A DNA stretch of 18,010 nucleotides from Chloroflexia bacterium (GCA_025924435.1 JAICIL010000058.1:1-18010), one strand, 5' to 3'; numbered from the stretch's first letter, positions 6,819-14,388 are shown. Program-made: numbers and translations. Notes: generated by a model not told the origin, from the letters alone.

Positions 6819-7433
6819 ATGACGACACACGCGCTGATTTCCAACGACGCACAGCGGATCGAGCAGGCCCGGATGGGCGACGCGGCGGCCTTCGAGTCGC
6901 TGCTCCGGCAGTACGAGCGGCCACTGTACGGGTACATCTACCATCTGATGTCCGGGAACGCGGACGACGCCGCGGACCTCCTGCAGGAGACCTTCATCAA
7001 GGTCTATCGCGCCCTGCCGCGCATCCCCGAAGATGTCAATTTCCCGGCATGGCTCTACCGCGTGGCGCGCAACTGCTGCCTCGATGAGATGCGCCGCCGT
7101 CGCCGCGCCCGCTGGACCGTCTGGGACGGCGCGCGCGGGGAGGCGCTGACCAATCACATCGGCGGGGCCGACCCGGAGCAGATGGTGCTCGATCGGGAGG
7201 GCAACAGCGACGTGATCGCGGTCCTCGCGCGGATGTCCCAGCGGAACCGGCAGGCGCTCGTCCTGCGCGAGTGCGAGGGGATGTCCTGCGAGGAGATCGG
7301 CGCGGTCTTCGGCATCTCGCGCATGGCGGTGAAGTCCATGCTCTTCCGCGCCCGTGAGGAGTTCCGCCGGATCACCGCCACGCTCGGCCTCGACCGCCTG
7401 GCGACGGGCGGGGGCGACCAACGGGCCGCCTGA
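6819..7433 (+). CDS. RNA polymerase sigma factor, sigma-70 family (ECF-like)
   Basis: A 204-residue group 4 type sigma factor that would direct RNA polymerase to a dedicated promoter set. Region 2 is clear: FESLLRQYERPLYGYIYHLM, then DDAADLLQETFIKVYRALPR (the DLLQETFIKVY signature) and FPAWLYRVARNCCLDEMRRR, near residues 25-95. Region 4 lies near 130-190, with LARMSQRNRQALVLRECEGM, SCEEIGAVFGISRMAVKSML and FRAREEFRR. The linker between them is about 40 residues, as usual for ECF factors. ATG 6819 has a GA-rich Shine-Dalgarno region (GAGAGGGGCGAGAG) just upstream. No anti-sigma gene follows; the next gene is a CBS-domain membrane protein behind a terminator. A long palindrome lies upstream. 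The target regulon cannot be read from sequence. Confidence 0.93.
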   Translation: MTTHALISNDAQRIEQARMGDAAAFESLLRQYERPLYGYIYHLMSGNADDAADLLQETFIKVYRALPRIPEDVNFPAWLYRVARNCCLDEMRRRRRARWTVWDGARGEALTNHIGGADPEQMVLDREGNSDVIAVLARMSQRNRQALVLRECEGMSCEEIGAVFGISRMAVKSMLFRAREEFRRITATLGLDRLATGGGDQRAA

Positions 7434-7457
7434 TGAATAGTACATGGGTGCATTTCT

Positions 7458-7488
7458 GGCGCGCGGTGATCCAACCGCGCGCCGTTTT
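7458..7488 (+). terminator. Rho-independent terminator of the sigma factor gene
   Basis: A perfect 9-bp GC stem, GGCGCGCGG (7458-7466) with CCGCGCGCC (7475-7483), loop TGATCCAA, followed by GTTTTC. It ends 55 bases after the sigma factor stop. Confidence 0.9.
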
Positions 7489-7547
7489 CGTATAAGATGA
7501 TGAACCGACCTTCTTTTGTTCTCTCCTTCCCCATTTCCCCAATCCCC

Positions 7548-7580
7548 GCCGGTGCCGTCCCCGCGGCACCGGCACTTTTT
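7548..7580 (+). terminator. Second strong rho-independent terminator
   Basis: A perfect 10-bp stem, GCCGGTGCCG (7548-7557) with CGGCACCGGC (7564-7573), loop TCCCCG, followed by ACTTTTT. It lies 60 bases beyond the first terminator with no ORF between them. It is either a backup terminator or the end of a short transcript starting near the TATAAG at 7491. Confidence 0.85.
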
Positions 7581-7658
7581 GGGTCCGGAGTTCGGGATTC
7601 GTAGCGGGTTTCTGAACCACGAACATCGAACGCCGAACCTCCCCGGTGGCAGGGCGCA

Positions 7659-7667
7659 TGCTATACT
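7659..7667 (+). promoter_or_regulatory. Extended -10 promoter of the CBS-domain membrane protein gene
   Basis: TGCTATACT gives an extended -10 (TG at 7659-7660, TATACT 7662-7667). No -35 match is seen at the usual distance. Transcription from about 7674 would leave a leader of about 90 bases before ATG 7762. The rest of the 7434-7761 gap holds the two terminators and a GTTCG/CGAAC-rich stretch (7585-7640). Confidence 0.55.
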
Positions 7668-7761
7668 TTTGCCAATGGAATGGTTCGGTCCCGGCGTGTC
7701 CTGAGCCGCATGTGCGCTCTCGCTTCTGTCGCCGGGCCGTCATGGAGGGGTCCCCCGTTCA

Positions 7762-9129
7762 ATGAGCGCTGAAGTTTGGAGGACGATCGCCGGGCTGGCG
7801 ATGCTCGCCCTGATCGTCTTCCTCAACGCCTATTTCGTCGCGACCGAGTACGGCCTCGTCGCCTCCCGCCGCAGCCGGATCGAACAATTGGCATCGGAGG
7901 GGAACACCCGCGCGCGCTGGGTGAAAAGCGCGCTCGCCAACCTCAACCCGTACATCTCCGCGACGCAGATTGGCATCACGATCGCCGGGCTGGCGCTCGG
8001 CTACCTCGGCGAGCCGGTCGTCGCGAAACTGATCGAACCCGCCTTCGCGTGGCTGCCGGCCGATCTGCCGGTGATCTCCGCGAATGTCATCGCGATTGTC
8101 GTCTCGTTCCTGCTCGTCACCTACGTCACGGTGTTGATGAGCGAGTTGCTACCGAAGCGCATCGCCATCCAGAACCCGGAGCGGATGGCGCTGCTCGTCA
8201 TCGGCCCGATCCGCGTCTTTCTCGTCGTCTTTCGCCCCCTGATCGCCGTCCTGAACAACAGCGCGAGTTTCCTGCTCACGCGGCTCGGCTTCGGCGATTC
8301 GAGCGAGCACGGGACGTACACCGAGGAGGAATTGCGCATCCTCGTGCGTGAGAGCGAGCAGGCGGGGACGCTCGAAACGGGCGAGCGCGAGTTGATTGAC
8401 CGCGTCTTCTCCTTCGCGGACAAGGAGGCGCAGCAGGTGATGGTGCCGCGCACGCAGGTCGTCGGGATCGAGCAGCACACGCGCATCGCCGATGTCGCGC
8501 CGCAGGTCGCCACGAGCACGTATACGCGCTTCCCCGTCTATGAGGACAACCTCGACACCATCCACGGCATGGTGCACGTCAAGGACATCATCGCGGCGGT
8601 CGGCTCCGGTCGGGGCGAGGTGCCGATCCGCGAGATCATGCGCCCCGTGCTCGCCGTGCCGGAGTCGGTGCACATTGACGATTTGATGCTCGAAATGCGC
8701 CGCCGCCACACCCACATGGCGATCCTCGTGGACGATTTCGGCGGCACGGCGGGCCTCGTGACGATGGAAGACCTGATCGAGGAGTTGGTTGGGGACATCG
8801 AGGACGAGTTCGACCGCGCCGCCCCGCAACTGCAACGGAATGCGGACGGCAGCATCACGCTCGATGGCCGCACGCCAATCGCGGAAGTCCGCGCGATGGT
8901 GCCGCTCGGCGACGTGGACGACGGCTACGAGACGATTGCCGGGTACGTATTGGACCGCATGGGGCGCATCCCGAAGGCGGGCGAGAGCATCGAGACGGAC
9001 CATCTCCATATCCGCGTGGACCGGATGGATCGCCTCCGTATCGCGCAAGTCACCCTCACCCCGGCCGATAGCACGGCGCGGCACGCGACCGATGATGTGC
9101 CCGCACGCGACACCGCCGTGGCGGATTAA
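7762..9129 (+). CDS. CNNM/CorC-HlyC family CBS-domain membrane protein (putative Mg2+/Co2+ transporter)
   Basis: A 455-residue hemolysin/CorC-family protein, often linked to Mg2+/Co2+ efflux or homeostasis. The DUF21/CNNM membrane domain (about 1-195) has hydrophobic segments near residues 8-28, 70-90, 98-128 and 150-172 and the family signature MSELLPKRIAIQNPERMALL. A tandem CBS pair follows (about 210-335), including QQVMVPRTQVVGI, TRFPVYEDNLDTIHGMVHVK and GGTAGLVTMEDLIEELVGDI. The C-terminal CorC/HlyC-associated domain (about 350-430) contains ETIAGYVLDRMGRIPKAGES. ATG 7762 is preceded by GGAGGGG. The gene stands alone, behind its own promoter and before a palindromic repeat. It was formerly called hemolysin, but there is no reason to expect haemolytic activity. 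Confidence 0.94.
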   Translation: MSAEVWRTIAGLAMLALIVFLNAYFVATEYGLVASRRSRIEQLASEGNTRARWVKSALANLNPYISATQIGITIAGLALGYLGEPVVAKLIEPAFAWLPADLPVISANVIAIVVSFLLVTYVTVLMSELLPKRIAIQNPERMALLVIGPIRVFLVVFRPLIAVLNNSASFLLTRLGFGDSSEHGTYTEEELRILVRESEQAGTLETGERELIDRVFSFADKEAQQVMVPRTQVVGIEQHTRIADVAPQVATSTYTRFPVYEDNLDTIHGMVHVKDIIAAVGSGRGEVPIREIMRPVLAVPESVHIDDLMLEMRRRHTHMAILVDDFGGTAGLVTMEDLIEELVGDIEDEFDRAAPQLQRNADGSITLDGRTPIAEVRAMVPLGDVDDGYETIAGYVLDRMGRIPKAGESIETDHLHIRVDRMDRLRIAQVTLTPADSTARHATDDVPARDTAVAD

Positions 9130-9136
9130 GGGACGA

Positions 9137-9235
9137 ACCCACCCCCGGCCCCTCCCGACGCGGGAGGAGAGCCCTCGGTATGGCGATTGCGGGCCAGTTC
9201 CCCCTCCCGCGTCGGGAGGGGGTTAGGGGGTGGGT
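9137..9235. repeat. C-run/G-run paired palindrome element, copy 4
   Basis: Outer arms ACCCACCCCC (9137-9146) and GGGGGTGGGT (9226-9235) are perfect complements. Inside are a 7-bp stem (9151-9157 with 9161-9167) and a perfect 10-bp stem CCCCCTCCCG/CGGGAGGGGG (9200-9209 with 9213-9222). It starts 8 bases after the CNNM gene stop and ends where the dehydrogenase remnant begins. Confidence 0.88.
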
Positions 9236-9525
9236 ACAACCGCGCGCGTACGCCGCGCCTTCTACGGGGAGACGATTCCCGGCGATGTGTGGTGGATCCT
9301 CGCGCTGGTGGACGCGACCGTCCACCGGGGTGGACTGGCGCCGGAGCGGGCGCTCTTCATCGCGCCGGTCCGCGCGGCGCTCCATCATCTCAATCGCGCC
9401 GGGATGGGGATGTATCCGTGGGGGGGCTGGTGACGCACCGCTTCCCGCCGGGCCGCATCGCGCAGGCATACGCGGTCGCCCTCGGCGATCCCGACGCCGT
9501 GCAGGTGGTCGTGGTGTGGGAGTGA
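9227..9525 (+). pseudogene. C-terminal remnant of a zinc-type (MDR) dehydrogenase, frameshifted
   Basis: About 99 codons of a broken gene. The first frame reads GTTARVRRAFYGETIPGDVW through to NRAGMGMYPWGG and then stops at 9431-9433. The next frame continues GGLVTHRFPPGRIAQAYAVA, then LGDPDAVQVVVVWE and a stop at 9523-9525. LVTHRFP followed by an I/A-rich helix is the usual C-terminal end of threonine/alcohol-dehydrogenase-like MDR enzymes. The switch occurs at a run of seven G (9420-9426); eight would restore one frame. The N-terminal catalytic and NAD-binding parts are missing and the remnant begins at the edge of a palindromic repeat. The family match rests on a short segment. A deletion artefact in the G-run is possible, but the missing N-terminus still makes it a fragment. 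Confidence 0.55.
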
Positions 9526-9555
9526 TCCGATCCGCGCGTTTCCGAGTAGAAACTA

Positions 9556-9694
9556 CCAAGTGGGCAGTGAGCAGTGGGCAGTGGGCAGTAATGGATACTC
9601 GGCACTCATTACACATCTCACGGCGAGCGTATCCGGGTCGGAATGTACTCGCGATCTGTCGCTGCCCATTGCCCACCGCCCACCGCCCACTTGG
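9556..9694. repeat. GTGGGCAGT-family inverted repeat, full copy
   Basis: The left arm (9556-9588) and right arm (9662-9694) are 33 bases each and complementary at 29 positions. Both begin with CCAAGTGGGC at the outer ends and consist of tandem GTGGGCA/GTGGGCG units. The element ends 9 bases before the phytoene synthase start and fills nearly all of the gap. Confidence 0.88.
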
Positions 9695-9703
9695 GGCCCG
9701 CCC

Positions 9704-10651
9704 ATGACCTGGCCGCGCTCGCTCGATCCGTTCGAGGGGGATGTGCTGCCTGCCCCCGCCGCCGCCGCGCGGGCGGATGCGGCGGTGCCGACGCTCGCGG
9801 ACGCGTACGAGGCGTGCCGGCTCATGATGCACCACCACGCGCACGCCTTCTCCTTCTCGATCCGCTTCCTGCCGCCGGAGAAACGGCGGGTGATCTGGGC
9901 GATCTACGCCGTCTGCCGCTACTCCGACGATCTCGTGGATCGCGCCCCGGCCACCGCCGCCCCGGCCGATCTGCTCGCCCGTATTGACTGGTGGGAGGAG
10001 CGGCTGCGCGCGATGGACACCGCCCTGCCGATCATCCGCGCCTTCGCCGATGCCCGCGCGCGGTTCGATGTCCCCATCCAGCCTTTGTGGGATCTGCTCG
10101 ACGGCATGCGCATGGACCTCACCCGCTCGCGCTACGCGACGTGGGAGGAACTGGGGCACTATTGCTACTGCGTCGCCAGCACGATCGGCCTCCTCTGCAC
10201 GCCGGTGCTCGGCTACGACGGCGCGGCGGAGACGCTGGACTACGCGGCGAATCTCGGCATCGCCATGCAACTGACAAACATCCTGCGCGATATCGGCGCG
10301 GACGCCGCGATGGGCCGCATTTACCTGCCGCAAGATGAACTCGCCGCCTTCGGCTACAGCGAGGAGAAGATCGCCGCCGGTGTCGTGGACGATGCCTTCC
10401 GCCGCCTGATGGCCTTCCAGATCGCCCGCGCCCGCGCCCTCTACCGCGCGAGCGCCCCCGGTATCGCGCGCCTCCACCGCAGCGGGCAGGTGCCGGTGCA
10501 GGCGGCGGCGATCCTCTACGGCGACATCCTCGGCCGCATCGAGGCGATTGATTACCGCGTCTACACCCACCGCGCCGCCCTGACGACGTGGGACAAGATC
10601 GCCCGCCTCCCCGCCATCTGGTGGCAGGCTCGCATGTTGCGCCGCGCATAA
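9704..10651 (+). CDS. crtB: Phytoene/squalene synthase family protein
   Basis: A 315-residue head-to-head prenyl synthase, most like phytoene synthase, which condenses two geranylgeranyl diphosphates in carotenoid synthesis. Both Mg2+/diphosphate-binding motifs are present: YSDDLVD (Asp75, Asp76, Asp79) and NILRDIGAD (192-200, Asp196 and Asp200), the latter followed by GRIYLPQDEL. The N-terminal HHHAHAFSFSIRFLPPEKRR is the usual substrate-pocket opening. ATG 9704 was chosen because the in-frame upstream codons lie wholly in the inverted repeat at 9556-9694 and the family begins near here. The ribosome site is weak (GGGG). No desaturase or cyclase gene is adjacent. A hopanoid-type HpnC/HpnD squalene synthase is a less likely alternative, and the symbol is tentative. 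Confidence 0.9.
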   Translation: MTWPRSLDPFEGDVLPAPAAAARADAAVPTLADAYEACRLMMHHHAHAFSFSIRFLPPEKRRVIWAIYAVCRYSDDLVDRAPATAAPADLLARIDWWEERLRAMDTALPIIRAFADARARFDVPIQPLWDLLDGMRMDLTRSRYATWEELGHYCYCVASTIGLLCTPVLGYDGAAETLDYAANLGIAMQLTNILRDIGADAAMGRIYLPQDELAAFGYSEEKIAAGVVDDAFRRLMAFQIARARALYRASAPGIARLHRSGQVPVQAAAILYGDILGRIEAIDYRVYTHRAALTTWDKIARLPAIWWQARMLRRA

Positions 10652-10726
10652 CCGCCCGAATATTTCCCCTGCCTGATACACTCTTTCTACCATCTCAATC
10701 ACGGATGGCCGAGCGGAGGTGGCCCC

Positions 10727-10999
10727 ATGGCAGCGCCAAAAGTAGTGCCGTATCCCCATATCGTCCGCAGCCCAGATATGCTCGGGGGGGAGCCGCGCGT
10801 GGCGGGAAGCCGGATTTCCGTGCGCGTGATCGTGCAGACCGCGCGCTATGCGCGGGACAAGGCGGAACTCTACGGCGCGCATCCCACGATCACGCCCGCG
10901 GCAATTGAAGAGGCGCTCGCCTACTACGAAACCCATCGGGAAGAGATAGACCACGCGATCAAGGAAAATGAAGACGCACTGACCGCCGATCGCCGGTGA
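10727..10999 (+). CDS. DUF433 domain protein, putative antitoxin
   Basis: A 90-residue protein with the DUF433 pattern: PHIVRSPDMLGGEPRVAGSR, where GEPRVAGSRISV is the family core, then VRVIVQTARYARDKAELYGA and ITPAAIEEALAYYETHREEI. DUF433 proteins are winged-helix-like and commonly pair with DUF5615 PIN-like proteins as antitoxins. ATG 10727 has a strong site, GGAGGTGG (10715-10722). Its TGA stop shares one base with the ATG of the next gene, so the pair is translationally coupled. A TGATAC box at 10673-10678 is a weak -10 candidate. The antitoxin role is inferred from the family and the pairing. Confidence 0.88.
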   Translation: MAAPKVVPYPHIVRSPDMLGGEPRVAGSRISVRVIVQTARYARDKAELYGAHPTITPAAIEEALAYYETHREEIDHAIKENEDALTADRR

Positions 11000-11418
11000 T
11001 GCCACGACCGGACATCTATTTCGATGAGTGTGTCAACTGGTATCTCGCCGTCCGTCTCCGCCAGCGGGGTTTCTCGGTCACGACCGCCCGCGATGCCCGA
11101 ATGGCTGGCAAAACCGATGCTGAGCAGCTTGCGTATGCGACGCACATTGACGCGCTACTCGTCAGTTACGACTCGCTCGATTACCGTCGGTTGCACCGCA
11201 TCAGCACCGCCCATAGCGGGATCGTGCTGATCGGCAACGTGCGCCTTGATCGGCAGGAAGTCCGCACGGCGATGCTGATTGACTGGGCGGCGACCTTCCC
11301 CGACCATCGCTCGCGCCTCTTCCGCTGGCACGAGTTGCAGCAGCGGCTGATCGCGGGCCTGCGCCTCCCCGGCTACAGCGAGGAGGATGTGCGCATGGCA
11401 TTGGGGCAGATGCCATAG
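10999..11418 (+). CDS. DUF5615 family PIN-like protein, putative toxin
   Basis: A 139-residue protein of the PIN-like DUF5615 family, thought to be ribonuclease toxins. It begins MPRPDIYFDECVNWYLAVRL, where the FDE acidic pair near the N-terminus is the first metal-ligand position of this fold. AYATHIDALLVSYDSLDYRR carries the next conserved acidic residue (YDSLD, in place of the more usual TxDxDF). SGIVLIGNVRLDRQEV follows the central strand. The start is ATG 10999, in a TGATG overlap with the DUF433 gene; a GTG at 10996 is a possible alternative. At 139 residues it is a little longer than many family members, owing to a C-terminal helical tail. The weakened active-site motif leaves catalytic activity uncertain. 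Confidence 0.86.
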   Translation: MPRPDIYFDECVNWYLAVRLRQRGFSVTTARDARMAGKTDAEQLAYATHIDALLVSYDSLDYRRLHRISTAHSGIVLIGNVRLDRQEVRTAMLIDWAATFPDHRSRLFRWHELQQRLIAGLRLPGYSEEDVRMALGQMP

Positions 11419-11512
11419 GTCATCATTCATCCAGAAGCGCCCCGCCCGCGCAATGCCGATATCTTTTCTACGCTCTATGGTACGCTCCCGCACCGACAGG
11501 AGGGATCGGCCC

Positions 11513-12319
11513 GTGACGACCGTCAACCCGCTCGTTTTCGTGCCAATCGGGGTCGTGCTCAGTGCGGCGATTGCGCTGTTCGCATACCGGCGCGGGTCGC
11601 TCTCCCGCGGCGGCGTGGCGGGGGCGATGCTGACAGGGGCGCTCCATTTCGGCTTCGGCGGGCCGACCTGGGGGCTGACATTGATCGCCTTCTTCGTCAG
11701 CAGCACGCTCCTCTCGCGCTACAGAGAGCGAGAGAAGGAACAGGTCGCCGCGTGGTACGCGAAGGGCGGACGGCGCGATTTCGGGCAGGCGCTCGCGAAC
11801 GGCGGCACGGGCGCGCTGCTCGCGGTCTGCTTCAATCTCCACCCGACCGGCTGGCTCTTCACCGCCTTCGTCGGCGTGATGGCGACGGTCGCGGGGGATA
11901 CGTGGGCGACGGAAATCGGCGTTCTTTCCCGCCGCCCGCCGCGCCTCGTGACGACCGGGCGTGCCGTGCCCGCCGGGACGTCGGGCGGGATCACGCCGCT
12001 CGGCATGGGCGCGACGCTGGTGGGCGGCCTCGCGATGGGCCTCGTCGCGTGGGGGCTGGCGGCGACCTTCCGGGGTGGGATCGCCGTGTGGTGAATCGCG
12101 CTCGTCGGGCTGGCGGCAGGTCTTGTCGGCGGCCTCGCGGATAGCCTGCTCGGCGCGACGGTGCAGGCGCAATATCGTGCCGCGCCGGGCGCGATCATGG
12201 AGAAGCCGGACGGGGCGATTATGCATGGCGCGACGTGGATGACGAACGATGCCGTCAACCTTGTCGCGTCGCTCATCGGCGGCGCGGCGGAGGCGGGAGT
12301 CGGGGCGTTGTTTTTCTAA
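11513..12319 (+). pseudogene. DUF92 family integral membrane protein, interrupted by an in-frame TGA
   Basis: From GTG 11513 (AGGAGGG at 11498-11504, ideal spacing) the frame encodes 193 residues of a DUF92 membrane protein: hydrophobic segments at the N-terminus, GQALANGGTGALLAVCF, VGVMATVAGDTWATEIG (the DTWATEIG hallmark) and GTSGGITPLGMGATLVGGL. It then meets TGA at 12092-12094, just after Trp codon TGG. The same frame continues without shift for 74 more codons (GLVGGLADSLLGATVQAQYR, then HGATWMTNDAVNLVASLIGG) to TAA at 12317-12319. This is the normal DUF92 C-terminal half, giving a full length of about 268 codons. A TGG to TGA change is the simplest explanation: a real nonsense mutation, a sequencing error or readthrough. 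The function of DUF92 is not settled; some relatives are phytol kinase-like. Confidence 0.8.
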
Positions 12320-12360
12320 TCCCGCTTCTTCCCTTGCAGGAACAGGCATCTATCCGATCG

Positions 12361-13056
12361 TCATGTGGGCGGCTCATCGGTGCGGAGACGGTGGCGGATG
12401 CGGGCGATCTCGTCGTCGGTCACGCCGATGGCGCGCAGATATGCCGCGATGCCGCCGTATGCGCTGTCGAAGTGGGCGAGGGTGGCGTCCATCGTCTCCG
12501 AGAGCGCCGAGAAACTGAGGGCATAGTCCGCGCTGATTGTCGCGGCGGAAACGCCGGCGGCGCCGAGGAGCAGGGCGACAATCAGGCCCGTGCGGTCCCG
12601 CCCCGCGTGGCAGTGGACGACGATCCCGCCGTCCGGCGCGTCCGCGACGGCCCGCAGAATCGCGGCGATCTGAGGCTGGCTCGTTTCGAGATAGGCGGCA
12701 TTGATCGCCGCCGTGTAGGAGAGTCCCGCCTCCTTGTGTGCGGCGACGGCCTTGCTGATCGCCCGGTCGTTGGGGTCGAGCGGGAGATAGTGCGTGGTGA
12801 TGTCGGCGTGCTCGGTAAACGGGCTTGGTTCGTCGCGCACCTCGACGGGGACGCGCAGATCAATGATCGTGCGGACGCCGTACGCTTCGAGCGCGGCGCG
12901 GCCTTGCGCGTTCAGCCGTCCGACGGAATCCGAGCGAATCAGCGCGCCCCAGCGGGTCGTCCCGCCGTCATCGGTCGCGTAGCCGCCGAGATCCCGCGCG
13001 TTGTAGCACGTATCCCAGCGGAGATGGCGTTTCGGCGTCTCCTCTGTCTCCGTCAC
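12361..13056 (-). CDS. Tyrosine-protein phosphatase family protein (Y_phosphatase3-like)
   Basis: A 231-residue dual-specificity/tyrosine phosphatase-like protein, probably cytoplasmic. The P-loop HCHAGRDRTG gives CX5R with Cys149 and Arg155. The N-terminal NARDLGGYATDDGG and WGALIRSDSVGRL are the strand-loop motifs of the PF13350-type family, and GVRTIIDLRVPVEVRDEPSP contains the conserved IDLR. It starts at GTG (13056-13054), overlapping the L,D-transpeptidase stop by four bases (GTGA), which is why this start was chosen and implies translational coupling. Relatives act on phosphotyrosine, phosphoinositides or similar; the substrate is unknown here. It converges with the DUF92 gene over a 41-base gap with no clear terminator. 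Confidence 0.91.
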   Translation of the reverse strand: MTETEETPKRHLRWDTCYNARDLGGYATDDGGTTRWGALIRSDSVGRLNAQGRAALEAYGVRTIIDLRVPVEVRDEPSPFTEHADITTHYLPLDPNDRAISKAVAAHKEAGLSYTAAINAAYLETSQPQIAAILRAVADAPDGGIVVHCHAGRDRTGLIVALLLGAAGVSAATISADYALSFSALSETMDATLAHFDSAYGGIAAYLRAIGVTDDEIARIRHRLRTDEPPT

Positions 13057-14111
13057 CCGGCGATGATCTCCACGGGCGTGCCGACGGCGGCCCAATCCCA
13101 GAGCCAGCCGGCGAAATCGGTCGGCAGGTTGACGCAGCCGTGCGACATCACATGCCCCCAGTTGTGGTGCCAGTAGGTGCCGTGCAGCGAGTAGCCCTCC
13201 TGCCACGAGAGTTGGTCGTTGCCGAAATACTGGACGTACGGCACATTCGGCAGGTCGTAGCCGGGGCCGATCATCTCCTGCGAGAAGAAGCGCTGCTGGA
13301 CCCAGTACGAGCCGGGCGGTGTCGGATGGGCGGCGACGCCGGTGGAGACGTCGAGGTCCTGCACGAGGGCCGTGCCGTCGAAGGCCCAGAGGTGCTGCTG
13401 CGCGAGATTGACGAGCACCCAGTGGCCCTGATGCGGCTGGACGCCCTGAATGTCCCGAATCGGCGCATCGCCGATCTGGTCCGCGCCGTCCGGCGCGGTG
13501 GCGCTCGGATCGGCCGGGCCGTGGCCGAGGATGCCGAGTTCGGTGATCCGGGCGACGTTGTTGGCGGTGGGGTCGAGTTCGAGGCGCCCGTACTGGAAGT
13601 ACTGCGCCGTCGCGCCGTCCTCGGTCAGTTCCTCCGAGATCGGATCGCCCAGGAGCGCCTTTTTCTTCGCCCAGAGCGTGTAAAAGCCGTTGGCGACCCA
13701 GTGGCCCGTCGTCGCGACATACGCGGAATCGGCGGGCGCGGGGCCGGGCGTCCTGGCGCGCGACTTGAAGGCGTCCGCGCCGAGCAGCGAATGGAATTGC
13801 GCCGTCTCCCGGCCGACGGCGGCGAGTTCCGGCGCGCCCGCGGCCCGCTGGAAGATGCGGCCCGCCGCATACCACTGCTCGGTGACGCCGTCCGTGGTCG
13901 TCGCTTCGTTCAGCGGCCAGCCGAGGCCATCCGCGCCGCCGGTCTGCTCCCACAACGGCCGGAAGGCGGCGGGGATCGTGTGCCCCGTCGGGCGGGCGTA
14001 GAGCGGCGATGGTGCGGCGCTGACCATATGCGTGGTGGGGACGAATGCGGCGATGGCGATGAGAGCGACGAGCAGGCGAAGGAACGAGCGAAGCCCCCGG
14101 GACCCGTGCAT
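13053..14111 (-). CDS. Secreted L,D-transpeptidase (YkuD domain) with LGFP-like repeats
   Basis: A 352-residue exported protein. Residues 1-33 form a signal peptide: positive start (MHGSRGLR), hydrophobic LLVALIAIAAFV, cleavage near SAA-PS. Residues about 55-180 carry two related repeats, LGWPLNEATTTDGVTEQWYA and LGDPISEELTEDGATAQYFQ, similar to LGFP cell-wall-binding repeats. The C-terminal YkuD domain (about 228-350) has HGTYWHHNWG (His310) and MSHGCVNLP (catalytic His324/Cys326), so it probably forms 3-3 peptidoglycan cross-links or anchors proteins to them. ATG 14111 has GAAGGAG upstream. It is first in a two-gene operon with the phosphatase, overlapping by GTGA. The coupling of a wall enzyme to a phosphatase is a context observation; no shared pathway is proven. 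Confidence 0.93.
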   Translation of the reverse strand: MHGSRGLRSFLRLLVALIAIAAFVPTTHMVSAAPSPLYARPTGHTIPAAFRPLWEQTGGADGLGWPLNEATTTDGVTEQWYAAGRIFQRAAGAPELAAVGRETAQFHSLLGADAFKSRARTPGPAPADSAYVATTGHWVANGFYTLWAKKKALLGDPISEELTEDGATAQYFQYGRLELDPTANNVARITELGILGHGPADPSATAPDGADQIGDAPIRDIQGVQPHQGHWVLVNLAQQHLWAFDGTALVQDLDVSTGVAAHPTPPGSYWVQQRFFSQEMIGPGYDLPNVPYVQYFGNDQLSWQEGYSLHGTYWHHNWGHVMSHGCVNLPTDFAGWLWDWAAVGTPVEIIAG

Positions 14112-14292
14112 GCGTGTACTCCTTCGATGCCGCCCCGGCGGGCAGCGGTTCGGGATGAGAGAGACATGTCTCCATACAGGATCGCGCGTTTATCGCGCAG
14201 GGATGCGCCAAAGGCGCGGCAATTCCTCTAAAGAACGAACGACTATCCCCGCCGGTTGCGGTTTTTCCGGCAATAATCGCGCGATAGATGCA

Positions 14293-14353
14293 GTGGTGGC
14301 AGGCTTTAGCCTACTTAACAACTTTTCTGTAGCAGGCTAAAGCCCACCACCAC
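14293..14353. repeat. Hairpin repeat, GGCTTTAGCC family
   Basis: The left arm (14293-14312) and right arm (14334-14353) are complementary at 18 of 20 positions around a 21-base AT-rich loop. It lies in the 762-base gap between the L,D-transpeptidase and tyrS genes. The part of that gap from 14112 to 14292 shows short GC hairpins but no gene that I can support. Confidence 0.82.
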
Positions 14354-14388
14354 CTGAACGCAAAGGCATGCGCCTCCGTCCGCTGCTC

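Noticed and set aside
9056..11005. A 649-codon minus-strand open frame spanning the phytoene synthase and DUF433 genes
   Set aside because: It has no recognisable domain and runs through repeats and the antisense of two well-supported genes.
11470..11480. Promoter before the DUF92 gene (TATGGT)
   Set aside because: No convincing -35 partner at proper spacing. The gene may be read from the toxin-antitoxin operon upstream.
12092..12094. TGA as selenocysteine or as a reassigned Trp codon
   Set aside because: DUF92 has no known selenocysteine site, no clear SECIS-like hairpin follows, and other genes in the window end in TGA.
14112..14292. A gene or terminator in the stretch upstream of the L,D-transpeptidase
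   Set aside because: Only short GC hairpins and a weak CCGC/GCGG-TTTTT segment are seen; no ORF with a ribosome site or a family motif.
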